Shown: positions 10,375-22,553 of the stretch, one piece after another
How the letters are laid out: each line of letters begins with the position of its first letter
Position numbering within the stretch: the first letter of the stretch is position 1
NCBI GenBank assembly: GCA_028671895.1
Contig: CM053802.1
Span: forward strand, 37,858,201-37,922,200
Source: Oenanthe sinensis
Lineage: Eukaryota; Streptophyta; Magnoliopsida; Apiales; Apiaceae
Length of the DNA: 64,000 bases
Reading direction: 5' to 3'
The notes under the pieces: generated by a model
Told to the model about the DNA's origin: nothing
What the model saw: the letters and a program-made list of their open reading frames with translations, nothing else
The model's database searches: none
Program-made: the position numbers and the translations under genes

Positions 10375-12123
10375 AGCCTCACCTCTTTGAGATGGGTTAT
10401 CCCAAGATTTTAAAATCTTTTTGGGAATCCTGCCTTGTTCTATCAAGGAGTTGCCTCACACCTTCTCCGTAAACGGGAGGTGGACATTCCTTTTTAGGAT
10501 CTGGAAATGTTCCTTCCAGGAGGGGCGACGTAGTAGACAATGTAATGAATGGCAAATTAGAGTCTACGTTTCCCTCGTAACCCAATGACGGGTGTTTTGT
10601 TAACATGCCTATACCTCACACTGTGCACGTCTTGCAATGTGTCCTAAAAATATATCTGTTTAGGCTTACCATCAGCGTGAATGCCAGTGGTGTGCTTGAC
10701 TCATTACAAGATGCTCTGGCTGACGAGCGAATTTCAATGGACTCACCCTGTTGAGAGAATGATTCCAGAGACAGTTTTATTGCCTTTTCAGCTCTGCATC
10801 TTTTTGAGAAAATACAGATGAGCTTACAGATACCTCAGTTTATATACTTCTTTACTTCGCTGGAGGTAGAGCTGTGGGTGCACTTCCGACTTCATCCTTA
10901 TTTCTCCCTTATCAACCTCTAACACACATATGTTCCTTATATCTCCAAGGGTTAATATATGGAAGTGGATGAATCAGTGTTTGGTATTATGGCCTGGGTC
11001 AGAGATTGATGGGTTTTCAACCTCCTGGCCAGCTTCTGTAGCCACTGGGGGCTAAACGGATAGAATCAATAAATGAGATAAAGAAATAATCACCTTATCA
11101 TTCCAAAACATATTTTTCAACTCAAGGAGAAGGAAAAATATAATAAGGAATGGTAATGGATTGCATTAAAGCACTTTAATAAAAGAGTTTTGTCAGATCA
11201 AAATTTTTTTATCATTTAAGAGCATGACACCAATAGAAATTTCTTTCAGATGCTTATCCCATAATAAAACGCGGGAGTATCAGAGAAAAAGTTTCTATCT
11301 CTTATGAATTTCTTATAAGGCAAACTTCCCATAATAAAATGCGGGAATTTACACCAAAGAAGAAATTCAACTCTTCTACCAAATTATATCTCATTAAAAT
11401 GATTCTTTTCTATTAAACCTAAGCACTGCATGTTTTGAAAACATTTTTGCAAATCATCCATATCAGATAGAAGACAATGATTTTCCGACTCATAATTCAA
11501 TTATGATTTACATCATTTTCTTCTGCCTGATAATATCCCCGACTTTAAATAAAAACATGACAATTGGGGTTGAATGTATGCTTAACAACACAGTACTAGG
11601 CCTTCAAAGCAACAATCACTGTTTTGGTACTATGAATCAATGTGAAACATACATTGAAACAAGTATTTGAAAACAAATCATTTTACAAGTGATTGGTACC
11701 TCGAAGTTAAAACACATTTTTAAAAGAGAGAAAAAGCTTTTAAAGATAAAACATTTAAAACAAGCTTTTGGGAGGGAATAAAGTTTCGATAGAATAGAAA
11801 GATTATCCTTAAGAAAAGTTTTTCAAAAGAGAAGTTTTGAAAAAGAATTCTTAAGTTTTCTTAACTTAAACTGATAGACAAATGAATGTATCTTTGCATA
11901 AAATATTGTGAAAAAGAAATAGACAAAAATTTCTTTTAAATACATTCAGGATTGTAAACCAGTCAAAGAAAGAAAACTAAATATATTGATACCAATTGTT
12001 TCTAAAAATAAAAACTAAGTAAATCCATTAGTATCAATATATCACAATTATTTTGTAATAAAATATTATTCTATTATCATAAAGTAATAAAAGAAAATAT
12101 TTATACTACTAATAATTATGCTT

Positions 12124-12213
12124 TGAATTTATTTTAATTTACTTAAATCATGGAACAGATATTTCATTGAATTGTTTTATATCATCATGATTTAAATAAA
12201 CTAAAATAAATTA
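12124..12213. repeat. AT-rich imperfect palindrome, copy 1
   Basis: The left arm, ATTTATTTTAATTTACTTAA then ATCATG (to 12152), and the right arm (about 12185-12213) are near-perfect reverse complements around a 32 bp loop. It is related to the copy at 12941-13031. Confidence 0.75.
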
Positions 12214-12940
12214 AATACTTATGCTGTACTAAGCAATTGCCAATCACATGCATTTATAAAAACTATACATGGCAATTATTCAGTATAACAATAAGCATAT
12301 CACAATTAATTGCACGCTGATACCAATTATTCGATATTTATCAATTATTTCAAGATGCAAGAAATTGTGCTTTTGTTATTTTATCAAATTAAAATTATGA
12401 AACTAATAACCATTGAATTGCTTCAATCCATAATTTCAATAAGATAAAATAAATTCGCTAAATACTAAAATATTCATTAGATTGAATATTAGCATTTAAC
12501 TTCCTACGCCATATCTAATAATTGTCACTTTGCACATTGTAAGCGTACTCATAACAATTACTAATTGATATACGTAAGCTCGAGGTTATAGTTGAAAAGA
12601 AATTCACAAGTCCTTTAAATAGGGAAAAAGTAATACTTGTGATTCTTTTTACAACCCCTCGCAATAAAATCAATTTTAGAAATATTTTCTAAGTATATAA
12701 AACATTGAGAATTTTATACACATAACTTGGAAAATACTTCATCTTCCAATATTAGTGAGTTTTGAAATATGCATTAATTATTTAGAACAGAAATTCTAAA
12801 TACCGTCACTAATATCAAAAGCATCACAATTACTTGTAATAAAATATTTTAAGACTCTTAGAGCAAAATATCAAAGCAATTAAGCAAGATATCATTGACT
12901 AATTCTTATCTAATATTTAATATACAAATAATTATGCTTC

Positions 12941-13031
12941 TAATTTATTTTAATTTACTTAAATCATGGAACAGATATTTTACTGAATGGTTTTATATAT
13001 CATCATGATTTAAATAAATTAAAATAAATTA
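12941..13031. repeat. AT-rich imperfect palindrome, copy 2
   Basis: Arms 12941-12968 and 13004-13031 are 28 bp reverse complements with one mismatch, around a 35 bp loop. Together with copy 1 and flanking matches such as ATCACAATTA followed by TTGTAATAAAATATT (about 12041 and 12824), this shows a duplication with a period near 800 bp. Confidence 0.75.
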
Positions 13032-15108
13032 AATGCTTATGCTAAATAATTTAACTATCACTTATGCATAATACATTGCAAGCAAGATAATTAAACTAAT
13101 AGCAAAAAGCATGAGGTACTGGATTTCAAATAAATTCACAAGTCTTTGAATATTGAACATTTAATACTTGTGAGCTTATTTAAGAATTCCTTGTAGATGG
13201 GATTTCCAACAACTATGTATATAAGTAACATCCCAAATTTACTAACCAACTTAGATAAAATAAATTCACCAAGTTATTTAGCAAACATCTGCAAGTTATT
13301 CGACTAAGGACATTTCTCAAAAGAAATGATACCTGATGTCCATGCACTTGTTCCTTCAGTGGTGTGAAGAGTTCAACAGAGTTGCTGGAAATTGACAGCT
13401 TCTAGGAATGACTTCCCTGTCTTTCGTACAACCTGCATTATCTATATCTATATAGCCAATTAGGTTAAACCTATTATCTTAAGGGTCCCAGATTCCAAGA
13501 ATTGGTGATCCCCTAAGATGTCTAACAATTAATAACTTAGCTATAAGATAAGATTCTCTAATTTCCACTTGGAAACTTGCACATAGGCATATCGAGAATA
13601 AAATATATGGTCTTTGTGCACTTGAATAAGTAATGAGCTTATCATACCTCTATAGCTTGTCACTTCAGTTCATATACCTGATTTGCCCTGATCAAGCTTA
13701 GTGGTCTGTTGGAAAGTAGTCTTGGCAGGTCTAGAATCTTCCAAATTGCGCATCTTCAAAAGATCCTTGACTTCCTTTAATTGCCATCATTCTTTCGAAT
13801 TAATTATAATCCAGAAAGAATTACAACTCTTCCAACATGCTCATTTTGTACCTACTATGCATTAACTTAGCAAAAATATATCTTGCCAAATTTTCGTTAG
13901 TAGACCCACATATAATATACTCATGGTATACTTAGCACATATATAACATTGTGTGTGCCTTGCATTCTGGAGAGATATATGTGTATAACTTACTCTACTG
14001 TAAAATCATATTAAAGTAATTAACAGTCAGAGTGTCATACTATGTCCTTGACGTTTTGCTTGACTCCCTATCTCCGTCATAGAAGAGCTTGCGAAGAGAA
14101 TGATATACAAATTCCAATGGATCTGCAACTTCAAAGTCCAGGAACTGATGTACATCAACTTCAACTTCTAGCTCACCATTCAAGAGTGCACTTGTTCACA
14201 TTCATCTGATAGATCTTCATGCTTTAATGCTCCACATGTGCTAGGTCCTAATCGTTGAGTCCCTGAAAATTGTTAGGTCCCCATTGATGAGTCCCAAAGG
14301 ATCAAGTCTCGTCACTGGTGCTTACTGCTTGATCTTGAAAGTCCCGAAGATTCTGTTTCCATCATCGTCGATACCTTCTACTTTAAAGTCCTGTAGCAAC
14401 CAGTTTGGCTTTGCCCCTCATAACAATGCCAATAGTCATCCAGATACTGAGAACCCTTACTGTACCAGATTCAGCTTCGACTTTAGTGGTCTGGGTTCCT
14501 TGTGCTAAGTGTATCTGCTTCTGGTTCAATTGAGTTAGTTCCTTGATTCGAACCCTACTCAATCTTGATTAGTTAGTGCATCTTCAGTCTTCATTGAATT
14601 CACTCAGAAAAACTAATGAAATACTCGTTTACATGCACGACACTACTAATCACTACTCTACTACCCAGATTCATCAAGAACTGACTCTAGGAAATGTTGT
14701 TACACAAAACCCTTTGTCATGACAGATGTGTCCTTAATGTTTCTTTAGATATTCAGTGGGTAGAGTAGTCTTCTTCAAATATGATTGAGATCATCTTGCA
14801 TTATCTTTAAATTGACAATTTCCTTTCTAATATGCAATCACTCAATCTGGATCACTCAGTGTTCCTAAGAATCTCAACTCTTACTCAATGAGCACTGCTA
14901 GCCTTAGAACATCAAACACGACTAGTTGATCCAACTTACTGATGCTCCCCCTGTGATGGTGCTTACAGCTTTTCTTCATCTGGTGTCATCTGATCTTGAG
15001 CCCTAAACAGGATGTCAACCTTTAGAAATTCAGAGCTAAAATCAAACGAATGTTAGGGAGCTTGATGATGTTGTTCACTGCATCTAGATCATCTTAAATC
15101 AATACAAT

Positions 15109-15113
15109 GTTTC
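15109..15113. repeat. Target-site duplication GTTTC (left copy)
   Basis: GTTTC precedes the TGTTGGTGTAGG terminus and recurs at 24104-24108. Confidence 0.92.
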
Positions 15114-16663
15114 TGTTGGTGTAGGTGCCCTAGAGGCAATACAATGTTTATTTTGATAAACCTTTATGTCAATTGATTATTCAATAAACGTATTTATTAT
15201 GACTTTAATTACTGCGATATATTTGTTAGCATAATAAATGTCCTTAGAATCATGATACACATTGTATAGTTTAGTACATGACTTGAACTTGAGATTATAT
15301 AATATATCATATTCTTAAATGTCCCTAGTCGAGTATTATTATTATAGGACAATAATAATACATAGATAGACTAGTATGTTGTTTGACAGATGACCACATC
15401 TCATTGGTTATAAGTATGGGGATACTAAAGTCAACACATAGGTACATGCAGGAGTACATGGTACTGGACAGACCCACAGTGAGATTCTTCATGTTTAATA
15501 AAGTCATAAGAAAGACTCACAGTGATAATGGTGTAATGATCCTCTGACTTGAGATCATTATATTTCTATACGAGGATTAATATACTTTGACAACATTAAA
15601 AGTTACCTTTGACCGGGTAATGATAAAAGTGGACATCGGGTATATCATGAGTCGTATGAGAAATATGAATGATAGATAAAGGATTTAACCCTCCTATAAT
15701 TAGGAGAGATATTATTGGCCTCTTGATTGAGTGAGACTATAAAATGCATGGCCGTGCTCAAATAATGATTTGTTTTCATAGTCTACTCATGGATCAAGTA
15801 AACCCGGATTAAATGTTGAAGAGGATGACTAAATACATGCCTCGAGTTTAATCTATAATATATATGGTTAAAGGGATTATATTACACGGAAACATTAATT
15901 ACGAAAGGTTTTATCGAATCACGATTTAATTATTATTTAATTGGGTAGCAATGATGTATTACTAGATGCCGCTCATTGTTTATAATTTTATTGGAGAATA
16001 AAATTATTGCTAATTAAATAATAGCCTATAGGGTCACACACATAGAGCACTTAGAGGAATAATTAATTTAAATTATAGATTTAAATTAATTGATGATTAT
16101 TTGAATTTTATTATATTAATTAAGTGAGACTTAATTAATTAAAATAATATAAATTCGAATTTGAAGAGGATTTCTGCCCATAATAATTAAGTATGACTTA
16201 GTTATTAATTAAATAATAGAAAACCGTTTTTATTATTTAATCCTATACCTACATGGGTTAGGTTTTGCTGCTTAGGCCCGTTTAACCAGTCATTATAAAT
16301 AGATAATGATAGGTTAAAAGAGCCATACGTTTTTATATGATAAAACCCTAGAGGCAGAGCAAGAGAGGCAGCAAAGACAGTCATTCGAAATCATCAAAGG
16401 AGGCTAGTACATCCATCCCGTAATCAAGATCGTGAGACGCTCTTGAAGGTGCTCGTGTGGATACCATAGAGGTGCTTTCGAGAGGAAGACACAAATCGTG
16501 ATAGCAAGGATCTCCGTTGAGTTCGTTACATTCAAGATCTTAATAGGTATGATTCGTTTATCACCATAATCCGTCAATCCTTATACATGATCCTGCGTAA
16601 GGGTTCCGAAAATTTTGTTATTTTTACGTTAATCCGCTGCGTTTTATGCCTCGGAACCCAACA
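15114..16663 (+). repeat. 5' LTR of the Angela-type element
   Basis: 1550 bp, TGTTGGTGTAGG to GGAACCCAACA. It has a TATA box at 16294. The block CCTCCTATAATTAGGAG near 15690 is a short dyad retained in the related LTRs at 43518-45047 and 63337-64000. Confidence 0.95.
16294..16301 (+). promoter_or_regulatory. TATA box in Angela-type 5' LTR
   Basis: TATAAATA in the context TCATTATAAATAGATAATG, about 370 bp before the LTR end. Transcription of the element probably starts shortly downstream. The identical copy at 23734-23741 in the 3' LTR could fire outward. Confidence 0.6.
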
Positions 16664-16664
16664 A

Positions 16665-16677
16665 TGGCATCAGAGCT
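16665..16677 (+). other. Primer-binding site of the Angela-type element
   Basis: TGGCATCAGAGCT lies one base after the LTR. It matches the initiator-Met tRNA pattern TGGTATCAGAGC with one change. Confidence 0.9.
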
Positions 16678-16742
16678 ACGTGTATAAGGGACTGATTTGG
16701 TTACGTGTTTTATGTATTTGATGCATACATGCCTCTTTTGGT

Positions 16743-16815
16743 GACTGCCATGCCATGCTACTGCTTTGTCATAACTGCCATGCTTCTGCTATGCTACTGC
16801 CATGCTACTGCCATG
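16743..16815 (+). repeat. TACTGCCATGC short tandem patch
   Basis: CTGCCATG or GCTACTGC occurs about six times within 73 bp of the leader, with imperfect spacing. Confidence 0.6.
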
Positions 16816-17094
16816 TATATTTGAATTGTTATTCATATGATGAGTAAATAGATGATGATACTAGCATGTTAATGATATGTCATGACTGATTTATATGCCT
16901 GTTTGCGATTTGTATATTTTGCATGAGGGTCAGTTTGTATATGATACAAACTGGTGGAAAGATTTATGTTGGACATGATCTATTAACTGGGATATGATAA
17001 CTATGTATATGATACATGCTTCTGAAACTGTGTAAATTGCAGTGGGGAAAAAGGCCAACAGATATGATCTGTAATTCAGAAATTGATGATTGCA

Positions 17095-17217
17095 GCTCGA
17101 CCCCAGCCGGGGGCTGCCGCCCCCAGACCCCGCCCGGGGGCTGCCGCCCCCGAACCCCCGCCCAGGGGCTGCCGCCCCCGGACCCCCGCCCAGGGGCTGC
17201 CGCCCCCGGACCCCCGC
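17095..17217 (+). repeat. GC-rich 27-28 bp tandem array with hairpins
   Basis: About four units of roughly 28 bp. Each includes GGGGCTGCCGCCCC, which folds into a stem GGGGC/GCCCC with loop TGC(C). The complementary strand is full of G4-G5 runs compatible with quadruplex DNA. It is an isolated GC island in a strongly AT-rich element. The open frames here are proline/alanine repeats and are not called as genes. Confidence 0.85.
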
Positions 17218-18573
17218 ATTATTTTTGTTGTGTACTTGAGCATGGTGCTGGTTATGGCCTTTGGACCCCTAGATTAATGGTTTTTGGTTTTGGTTTTATA
17301 AATACGACTTGCATGTCGTTTTCTTCATTCTTGTAATTGTTTAACCTCGAATGTAACTCGAGTTTTCTTATGTAAGTACATTAGTATAGATTGTATTCAA
17401 TTATTCCATGTAATGTACTTGAAGGATGATCCAAGAAGAGGAGCAAGCACCCATGGATACAAGAAGAATGAAGACATGTAATTGTATTTATATTTTACCA
17501 CCATAGATTGACTTTGATCCTTTCATTAGCTCGAAAGGATCACATAGGAAAAGGGCCATAACCAAGCACGTTTACATACTGCACTTTACATATTGATGTA
17601 TGAATGTATGTGTAGAGTAGAAGATGCATGCTTTAATTAGATTAATGATGTATGCATGTATTAGATACGTCACCCATGCCATGCTTGCCATGCTAAACAA
17701 GATAAAATCTTTAACGATTTAAGATTTTAAAATTAACAAATGAACGATCATGAGATTCTTGTGTTTATGAAATATGGATTTTAAAACACGGAATTAAATA
17801 TGAATTTTTGATATCTAAAACTGGGATTTTCTGTCAAAAGCGGATATGCGTATTCGTAAGGCTGATGGGTTTTAAGTGTGACCACTGGTATCCTCCATCT
17901 ACCTGGGAAATGAACAATTTAAGATGTCAATTTGAAATATTTGGTTCAAGGAAAAATTGAGGATCTCTTCATGATGTGATCATGATCGTCGTAAATTTTC
18001 TAAACCCCTTAACAAAATATTAAGTTTTAATCGGATGCTTTCTAATGAATGAACACTCATCGAATCCTAGATCGATTAGGGGAAAGACTGTCAGTGGCAG
18101 GGGACTCCTATCTATCGTGGTGAGATGTGACGAATATAAACGGTTATATTCGGCCGTTGTATCATTGGGTCAAACTTAACTGAGTCGTCATAATAAGGTG
18201 AAAGTAAACGGTTATATTCAACAATTATGAACTTAGAAGCATGGAGTTTGGTTAAAAATCTATTAGATAGATAAGATCAATCGTTGCTCACCAAACTATC
18301 CAAGAATTATATATGATATAATTGACAAATGTTGTCTACCTAAATAATCATTCTTAAGGACTTCCAGTGGTTGACTTAAGACATGACGAAATATGGATCT
18401 TGGCTCACTAGAAAGAATTATGGGATATACTTTCCAAATTAATAGTAAGGGCTATTGATTTGATAAAAATAGTGGGAGATATATTATGAATGTATCATAA
18501 TCATTTGAACATAATAAATAACTCAGACAATCTAATGTTTATTTTGTGCTTTTATCATTGTAGATACCGAATA

Positions 18574-20790
18574 ATGACAAACAACACAAACACACTATCC
18601 GTACGATCTGTCCTTGAGAAGGATAAGCTGACAGGAGGAAACAACTTCCTAGACTGGCAGAGGAATTTGAGGATTGTCCTCAGGCAGGAGCGCAAGCTTC
18701 ATGTCATTGATATTCCTCCGGCAGGTCCCCTTCCTGAGGGCGCTACTGTTGAGGAACGAGCGGCCCACACAAAGGATGAGAATGATGCAACTGATGTTGC
18801 ATGTCTTATGTTGGCAACTATGAGTGCTGAGCTTCAAAGACAACATGTGCATATGGATGCATATACTATCAATGAGCACTTGCAAAGCATGTTTGCAAGC
18901 CAAACTCGTCAAGAAAGGTTCAACACGAGCAAGTCACTCTTTAACTGCAAACAAGGGGCAAGTGAACCAGTTGGCCCACATGTTCTGAAGATGATTGGTT
19001 ACATTGAGTATCTTGATACTTTGGGTTTCCCGATTGGTCCGGAAACTGGTATTGACCTAATCTTGAATTCTTTGAACAACAAATTCACTCAGTTTGTTAT
19101 GAACTACAATATGAATGAATTTGACAAAACACCTACTGAATTGTTGGCTATGTTGAGAACATATGAGACCAACATGAAGACGGCTGAACCCGCTCCCATA
19201 CTGATGGTGGGCAATAAAGGTAAGGCCAAAGGGAAAGGCAAGTGGAAGGGTAAGAAGAAGACAGGTTCTGATTCTACACCCAAGCCAAAGTCAGGTCCTA
19301 AACAGGCTTTAAAGCCTAAAGGTGGGGTCGCTAAGGGTGAATGTCACTACTGTAAGAAAACTGGTCACTGGAAGAGAAACTGTTCAGTTTACTTGGAGGA
19401 TCTGAAGAAGAAGAGGGCTGAGCAAGCTTCTAATTCAGGTATATATGTTATAGAAGTCAATCTGTCTATTTCTACATCTTGGGTATTGGATACCGGATGT
19501 GCTTCTCACATTTGTATAAATGTGCAGGAAATGCAGAGAAGTAGGACATTGGCTAAAGGAGAAATGGACCTACGAGTTGGCAACGGAGCAAGAGTTGCTG
19601 CTTTAGCTGTAGGAACCTATTATTTATCTTTGCCCTCTGGGCTAGTTTTAGAACTGGAGAATTGTTATTACGTGCCTGCAATTCACAGAAACATTATTTC
19701 TGTTTCTTGTTTGGACAAGAAAGGTTTTTCGTTTACAATAAAGGACAACAGTTGCTCTTTTGCTTTGAATGATTTAACCTATGGTGTTGCGCGTTTGTTT
19801 AATGGTTTATATGTTCTTGACTTAGATAATCCTGTCTGTAATATAGAAAACAAACGACTTAAAGTTAATGACTCAAATCAAACATACCTCTGGCATTGTC
19901 GTCTAGGCCATATAAATGAGAAACGCATATCCAAATTACATAAGGATGGATATTTGGATAAGTTTGATTTTGAATCATACCAAGAATACGAATCTTGTTT
20001 GCTTGGTAAAATGACTAAAGCCCCTTTCACTGGTAAGGGTCAAAGGGCCACTGAACGTTTGGAGCTAATACCTAGTGATGTATGTGGCCCAATGCGTGTG
20101 ATGGCTAGAGAAGGCTACTACTACTTCATAACATTTACTGATGATTTCAGTAGATATGGATATGTATATCTTATGAAGAATAAATCCGATTCTTTTGAAA
20201 AGTTCAAAGAATACAAGGCTGAAGTAGAGAAGCAAATTGGCGGAGATGCAAGTATTAAAATCTTACGATCTGATCGTGGAGGAGAATACTTGAGCACTGA
20301 ATTTAAAGATTATTTAAAGGAGTGTGGTATTGTATCACAACTCACTCCGCCAGGTACACCTCAATGGAATGGAGTTTCAGAGAGGAGAAATCGCACCTTG
20401 TTGGACATGGTGCGATCGATGATGAGTCATGCAGATCTTCCAATTAGTTTCTGGGGTTATGCTCTAGAAACAGCGGCTTTCACACTTAACCGTGTTCCTA
20501 CTAAGAAGGTTCAAAAGACTCCATATGAGATATGGGAGAAGAAACGGTCAGGCATGAGCTTTATGAAAGTTTGGGGATGCAAGGCGTTTGTGAAGCGTCA
20601 AGTATCTGACAAGCTTGGACCTAAATCTGAAGAATGCAATTTTGTGGGATACCCTAAGGAAACAAAGGCGTACTATTTCTATAGTCCTACTGAGCAGAAA
20701 GTGTTCATTGCTCAAGATGCTGTTTTCATGGAAAGAGATTTTGTTTCCAAAAGAAACAGTGGGAGAACTATAGACCTCGATGAAGATTGA
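18574..20790 (+). pseudogene. Copia gag-protease-integrase (upstream part of interrupted gag-pol)
   Basis: The start at 18574 (MTNNTNTLSVRSVLEKDKL) was chosen because copia gag homology begins there; an upstream in-frame ATG at 18490 adds 28 residues without homology. A gag capsid-type region is followed by basic GK repeats and a zinc knuckle C257-x2-C260-x4-H265-x4-C270. The aspartic protease motif is WVLDTGCASH with D306. An HHCC-like pre-integrase segment and the integrase core follow, with D502, D567 and E603; the spacing D-35-E is canonical. A TGA at 20788-20790 (codon 739) ends the frame between integrase and RT. Gag packages the RNA, protease matures the polyprotein and integrase inserts the cDNA. 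The frame continues at 20791 after the stop. Confidence 0.93.
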
Positions 20791-21282
20791 GAACCACAAA
20801 ATAGCATTGAACCTGAAGTGGAACAAGAGCAGGATAATGATAATGCTCAACAAACACAGGTTGTTCGTAGAACTGGTAGAATTCGCCATGAGCCAGAGAG
20901 ATATGGATTTCTCTTGACTCAATGTGGTGATTTGATGCTCATAGACGAAGATGAGCCTCTCACATACCAAGATGCTACGAACAGTCCAGACTCTAAGAGA
21001 TGGCTAGAAGCCATGAAATCCGAGATGGATTCCATGTACGAAAACCGAGTATGGACCTTGGTTGATCCACCTGAAGGGGTAAAACCCATAGGGTGCAAAT
21101 GGGTTTTCAAGAAGAAAACTGACATGGATGGAAATGTTCAGACCTATAAAGCAAGGCTGGTTGCAAAAGGTTTCAGACAAATTCATGGTATTGACTATGA
21201 TGAGACTTTCTCACCAGTGGCTATGGTCAAGTCCATAAGGATTTTGCTTGTTATTGCAGCATTCCATGATTATGAAATCTAG
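20791..21282 (+). pseudogene. Copia reverse transcriptase, N-terminal part (middle part of interrupted gag-pol)
   Basis: This is in the same frame as the gag-integrase part. It covers the integrase-RT linker (an acidic Q/E/D-rich stretch), then the RT start: RWLEAMKSEMDSMYEN, then KWVFKKKTDMDGN and YKARLVAKGF. All are hallmarks of copia RT fingers. It ends at TAG 21280-21282 (codon 903), just before the QMDVKTAFLNG block that holds the first catalytic Asp of RT. No independent start of its own is convincing, so it would be made only by readthrough. The linker is expected to be cut by the element's protease. Confidence 0.9.
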
Positions 21283-22539
21283 CAAATGGATGTCAAAACA
21301 GCCTTCCTTAACGGAATCCTTGAAGAGGATGTGGATGTGTACATGACACAACCTGAAGGTTTTGTCGATCCAAGGAATGTTAGCAAGGTATGTAAATTAC
21401 GTAGATCCATTTATGGATTGAAGCAAGCCTCTAGGAGATGGAATATCCGTTTTGATGAAACAATCAAGGAGTATGGCTTTGTTCAAAACGAAGATGAACC
21501 TTGTGTTTACAAGAAGGTTAGTGGGAGCCATGTGGCATTCATAGTACTATATGTTGATGATATACTACTAATGGGGAATGACATACCTTCTCTCAAGGCT
21601 GTTAAGATTTGGTTAGGGAGCAACTTCTCTATGAAAGACTTAGGAGAAGCATCCTACATTCTAGGAATGAGGATCTATAGGGATAGACCTAGAAGGATGA
21701 TCGGTCTAAGTCAGAGTACATACATCGAAAAGGTTTTGCATCGTTTTGGTATGCAAAATGCAAAAAAGGGATATGTCCCCGTATCTCAAGGGATAACGAT
21801 CTCTAAAGATCAGTGTCCGAAATCATTGGATGACAAGGACCGCATGAGTAAGGTTCCATATGCCTCAGCAATTGGATCCATCATGTATGCAATGGTATGT
21901 ACTCGCCCAGATGTTTCGTATGCTTTAAGCATGACGAGCAGATACCAATCTAATCCAGGTGAAGGTCACTGGACGGCTGTCAAGAATATTCTAAAGTACT
22001 TGAAAAGGACTAAAGATTCATTCTTGGTGTATGGAGGAGAGGAGAAACTGGTTGTAAAAGGTTACACCGATGCAAGTTTCCAAACAGACAGGGATGATAC
22101 TGTATCACAGTCTGGTTTTGTGTTTTGTCTAAACGGAGGTGCTGTAAGTTGGAAGAGTTCAAAGCAAGAAACAGTAGCTGATTCTACAATGGAGGCTGAG
22201 TACATTGCAGCTTGTGAAGCGGCTAAGGAAGCTGTTTGGATTCGAAAATTCATTACTGATTTGGGAGTGGTTCCATCGATCGCAGATCCCATTGATCTAT
22301 ACTGCGATAATAATGGAGCCATTGCACAGGCTAAAGAACCTAGAGCTCACTCCCGAACCAAACACATACTCAGGAGATATCACCTCATTCGAGAGATTAA
22401 TGAAAGGGGTGACATACACATATGTAAAGTGCACACAAATGATAACATTGCAGACCCACTGACCAAAGGCTTGTCGCAGAAGAAGCACGACGGTCACACT
22501 AGTTCCATGGGTATTAGATACATGGGTGATTGGCTCTAG
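21283..22539 (+). pseudogene. Copia reverse transcriptase C-terminal part and RNase H (last part of interrupted gag-pol)
   Basis: This continues in the same frame after the TAG. It begins QMDVKTAFLNG (first RT Asp), then IYGLKQASRRW and the active site YVDD (residues 993-996 counted from 18574). The connection holds GSIMYAMVCTRPD. RNase H shows TDASF (D1166), MEAEY (E1209) and YCDNN (D1245), ending near ADPLTKGL with TAG at 22537-22539, just upstream of the polypurine tract. All catalytic residues are present, so the two stops are the main defects. The full frame is 1321 codons, normal for a copia polyprotein. Confidence 0.93.
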
Positions 22540-22541
22540 TG

Positions 22542-22553
22542 CAAGTGGGAGAT
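22542..22553 (+). other. Polypurine tract of the Angela-type element
   Basis: CAAGTGGGAGAT directly precedes the 3' LTR. This is the standard copia arrangement and sits two bases after the stop codon of the polyprotein. Confidence 0.85.

Larger units (their letters stand above)
10375..15108 (-). other. Central interior of the outer element, non-coding
   Basis: 4.7 kb with no supportable gene. The part at about 10700-11040 is similar to 48400-48780 inside a second Sirevirus-like element (shared text such as TGTTGAGAGAATGA and CAGATGAGCT), so it is element interior rather than host DNA. The part 11990-13180 is a degenerate duplication containing two palindromic segments. A 74-codon frame at 14284-14508 resembles nothing and is not called. 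Confidence 0.5.
16678..18573 (+). other. Long untranslated leader of the Angela-type element
   Basis: 1.9 kb between the primer site and gag. Its length fits the long leader known in BARE-1. It contains a TACTGCCATGC repeat patch (16743-16815), a GC-rich array (17095-17217) and many short upstream ATGs, so a scanning ribosome would need another way to reach gag. The text TTTTATCATTGTAG at 18550-18563, ten bases before the gag ATG, has the look of a splice acceptor; this is a guess. Confidence 0.7.

Noticed and set aside
14284..14508. 74-codon frame in the outer element interior
   Set aside because: No recognisable domain, and it lies in decayed non-coding element DNA.
17016..17336. Proline-rich frames over the GC-rich array (17016-17336 and 17083-17277)
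   Set aside because: The frames follow the tandem repeat in more than one phase, as expected for a low-complexity array in an untranslated leader.
18490..18573. Upstream ATG of the copia frame
   Set aside because: Residues before the ATG at 18574 show no gag similarity, and typical gag text starts at 18574.
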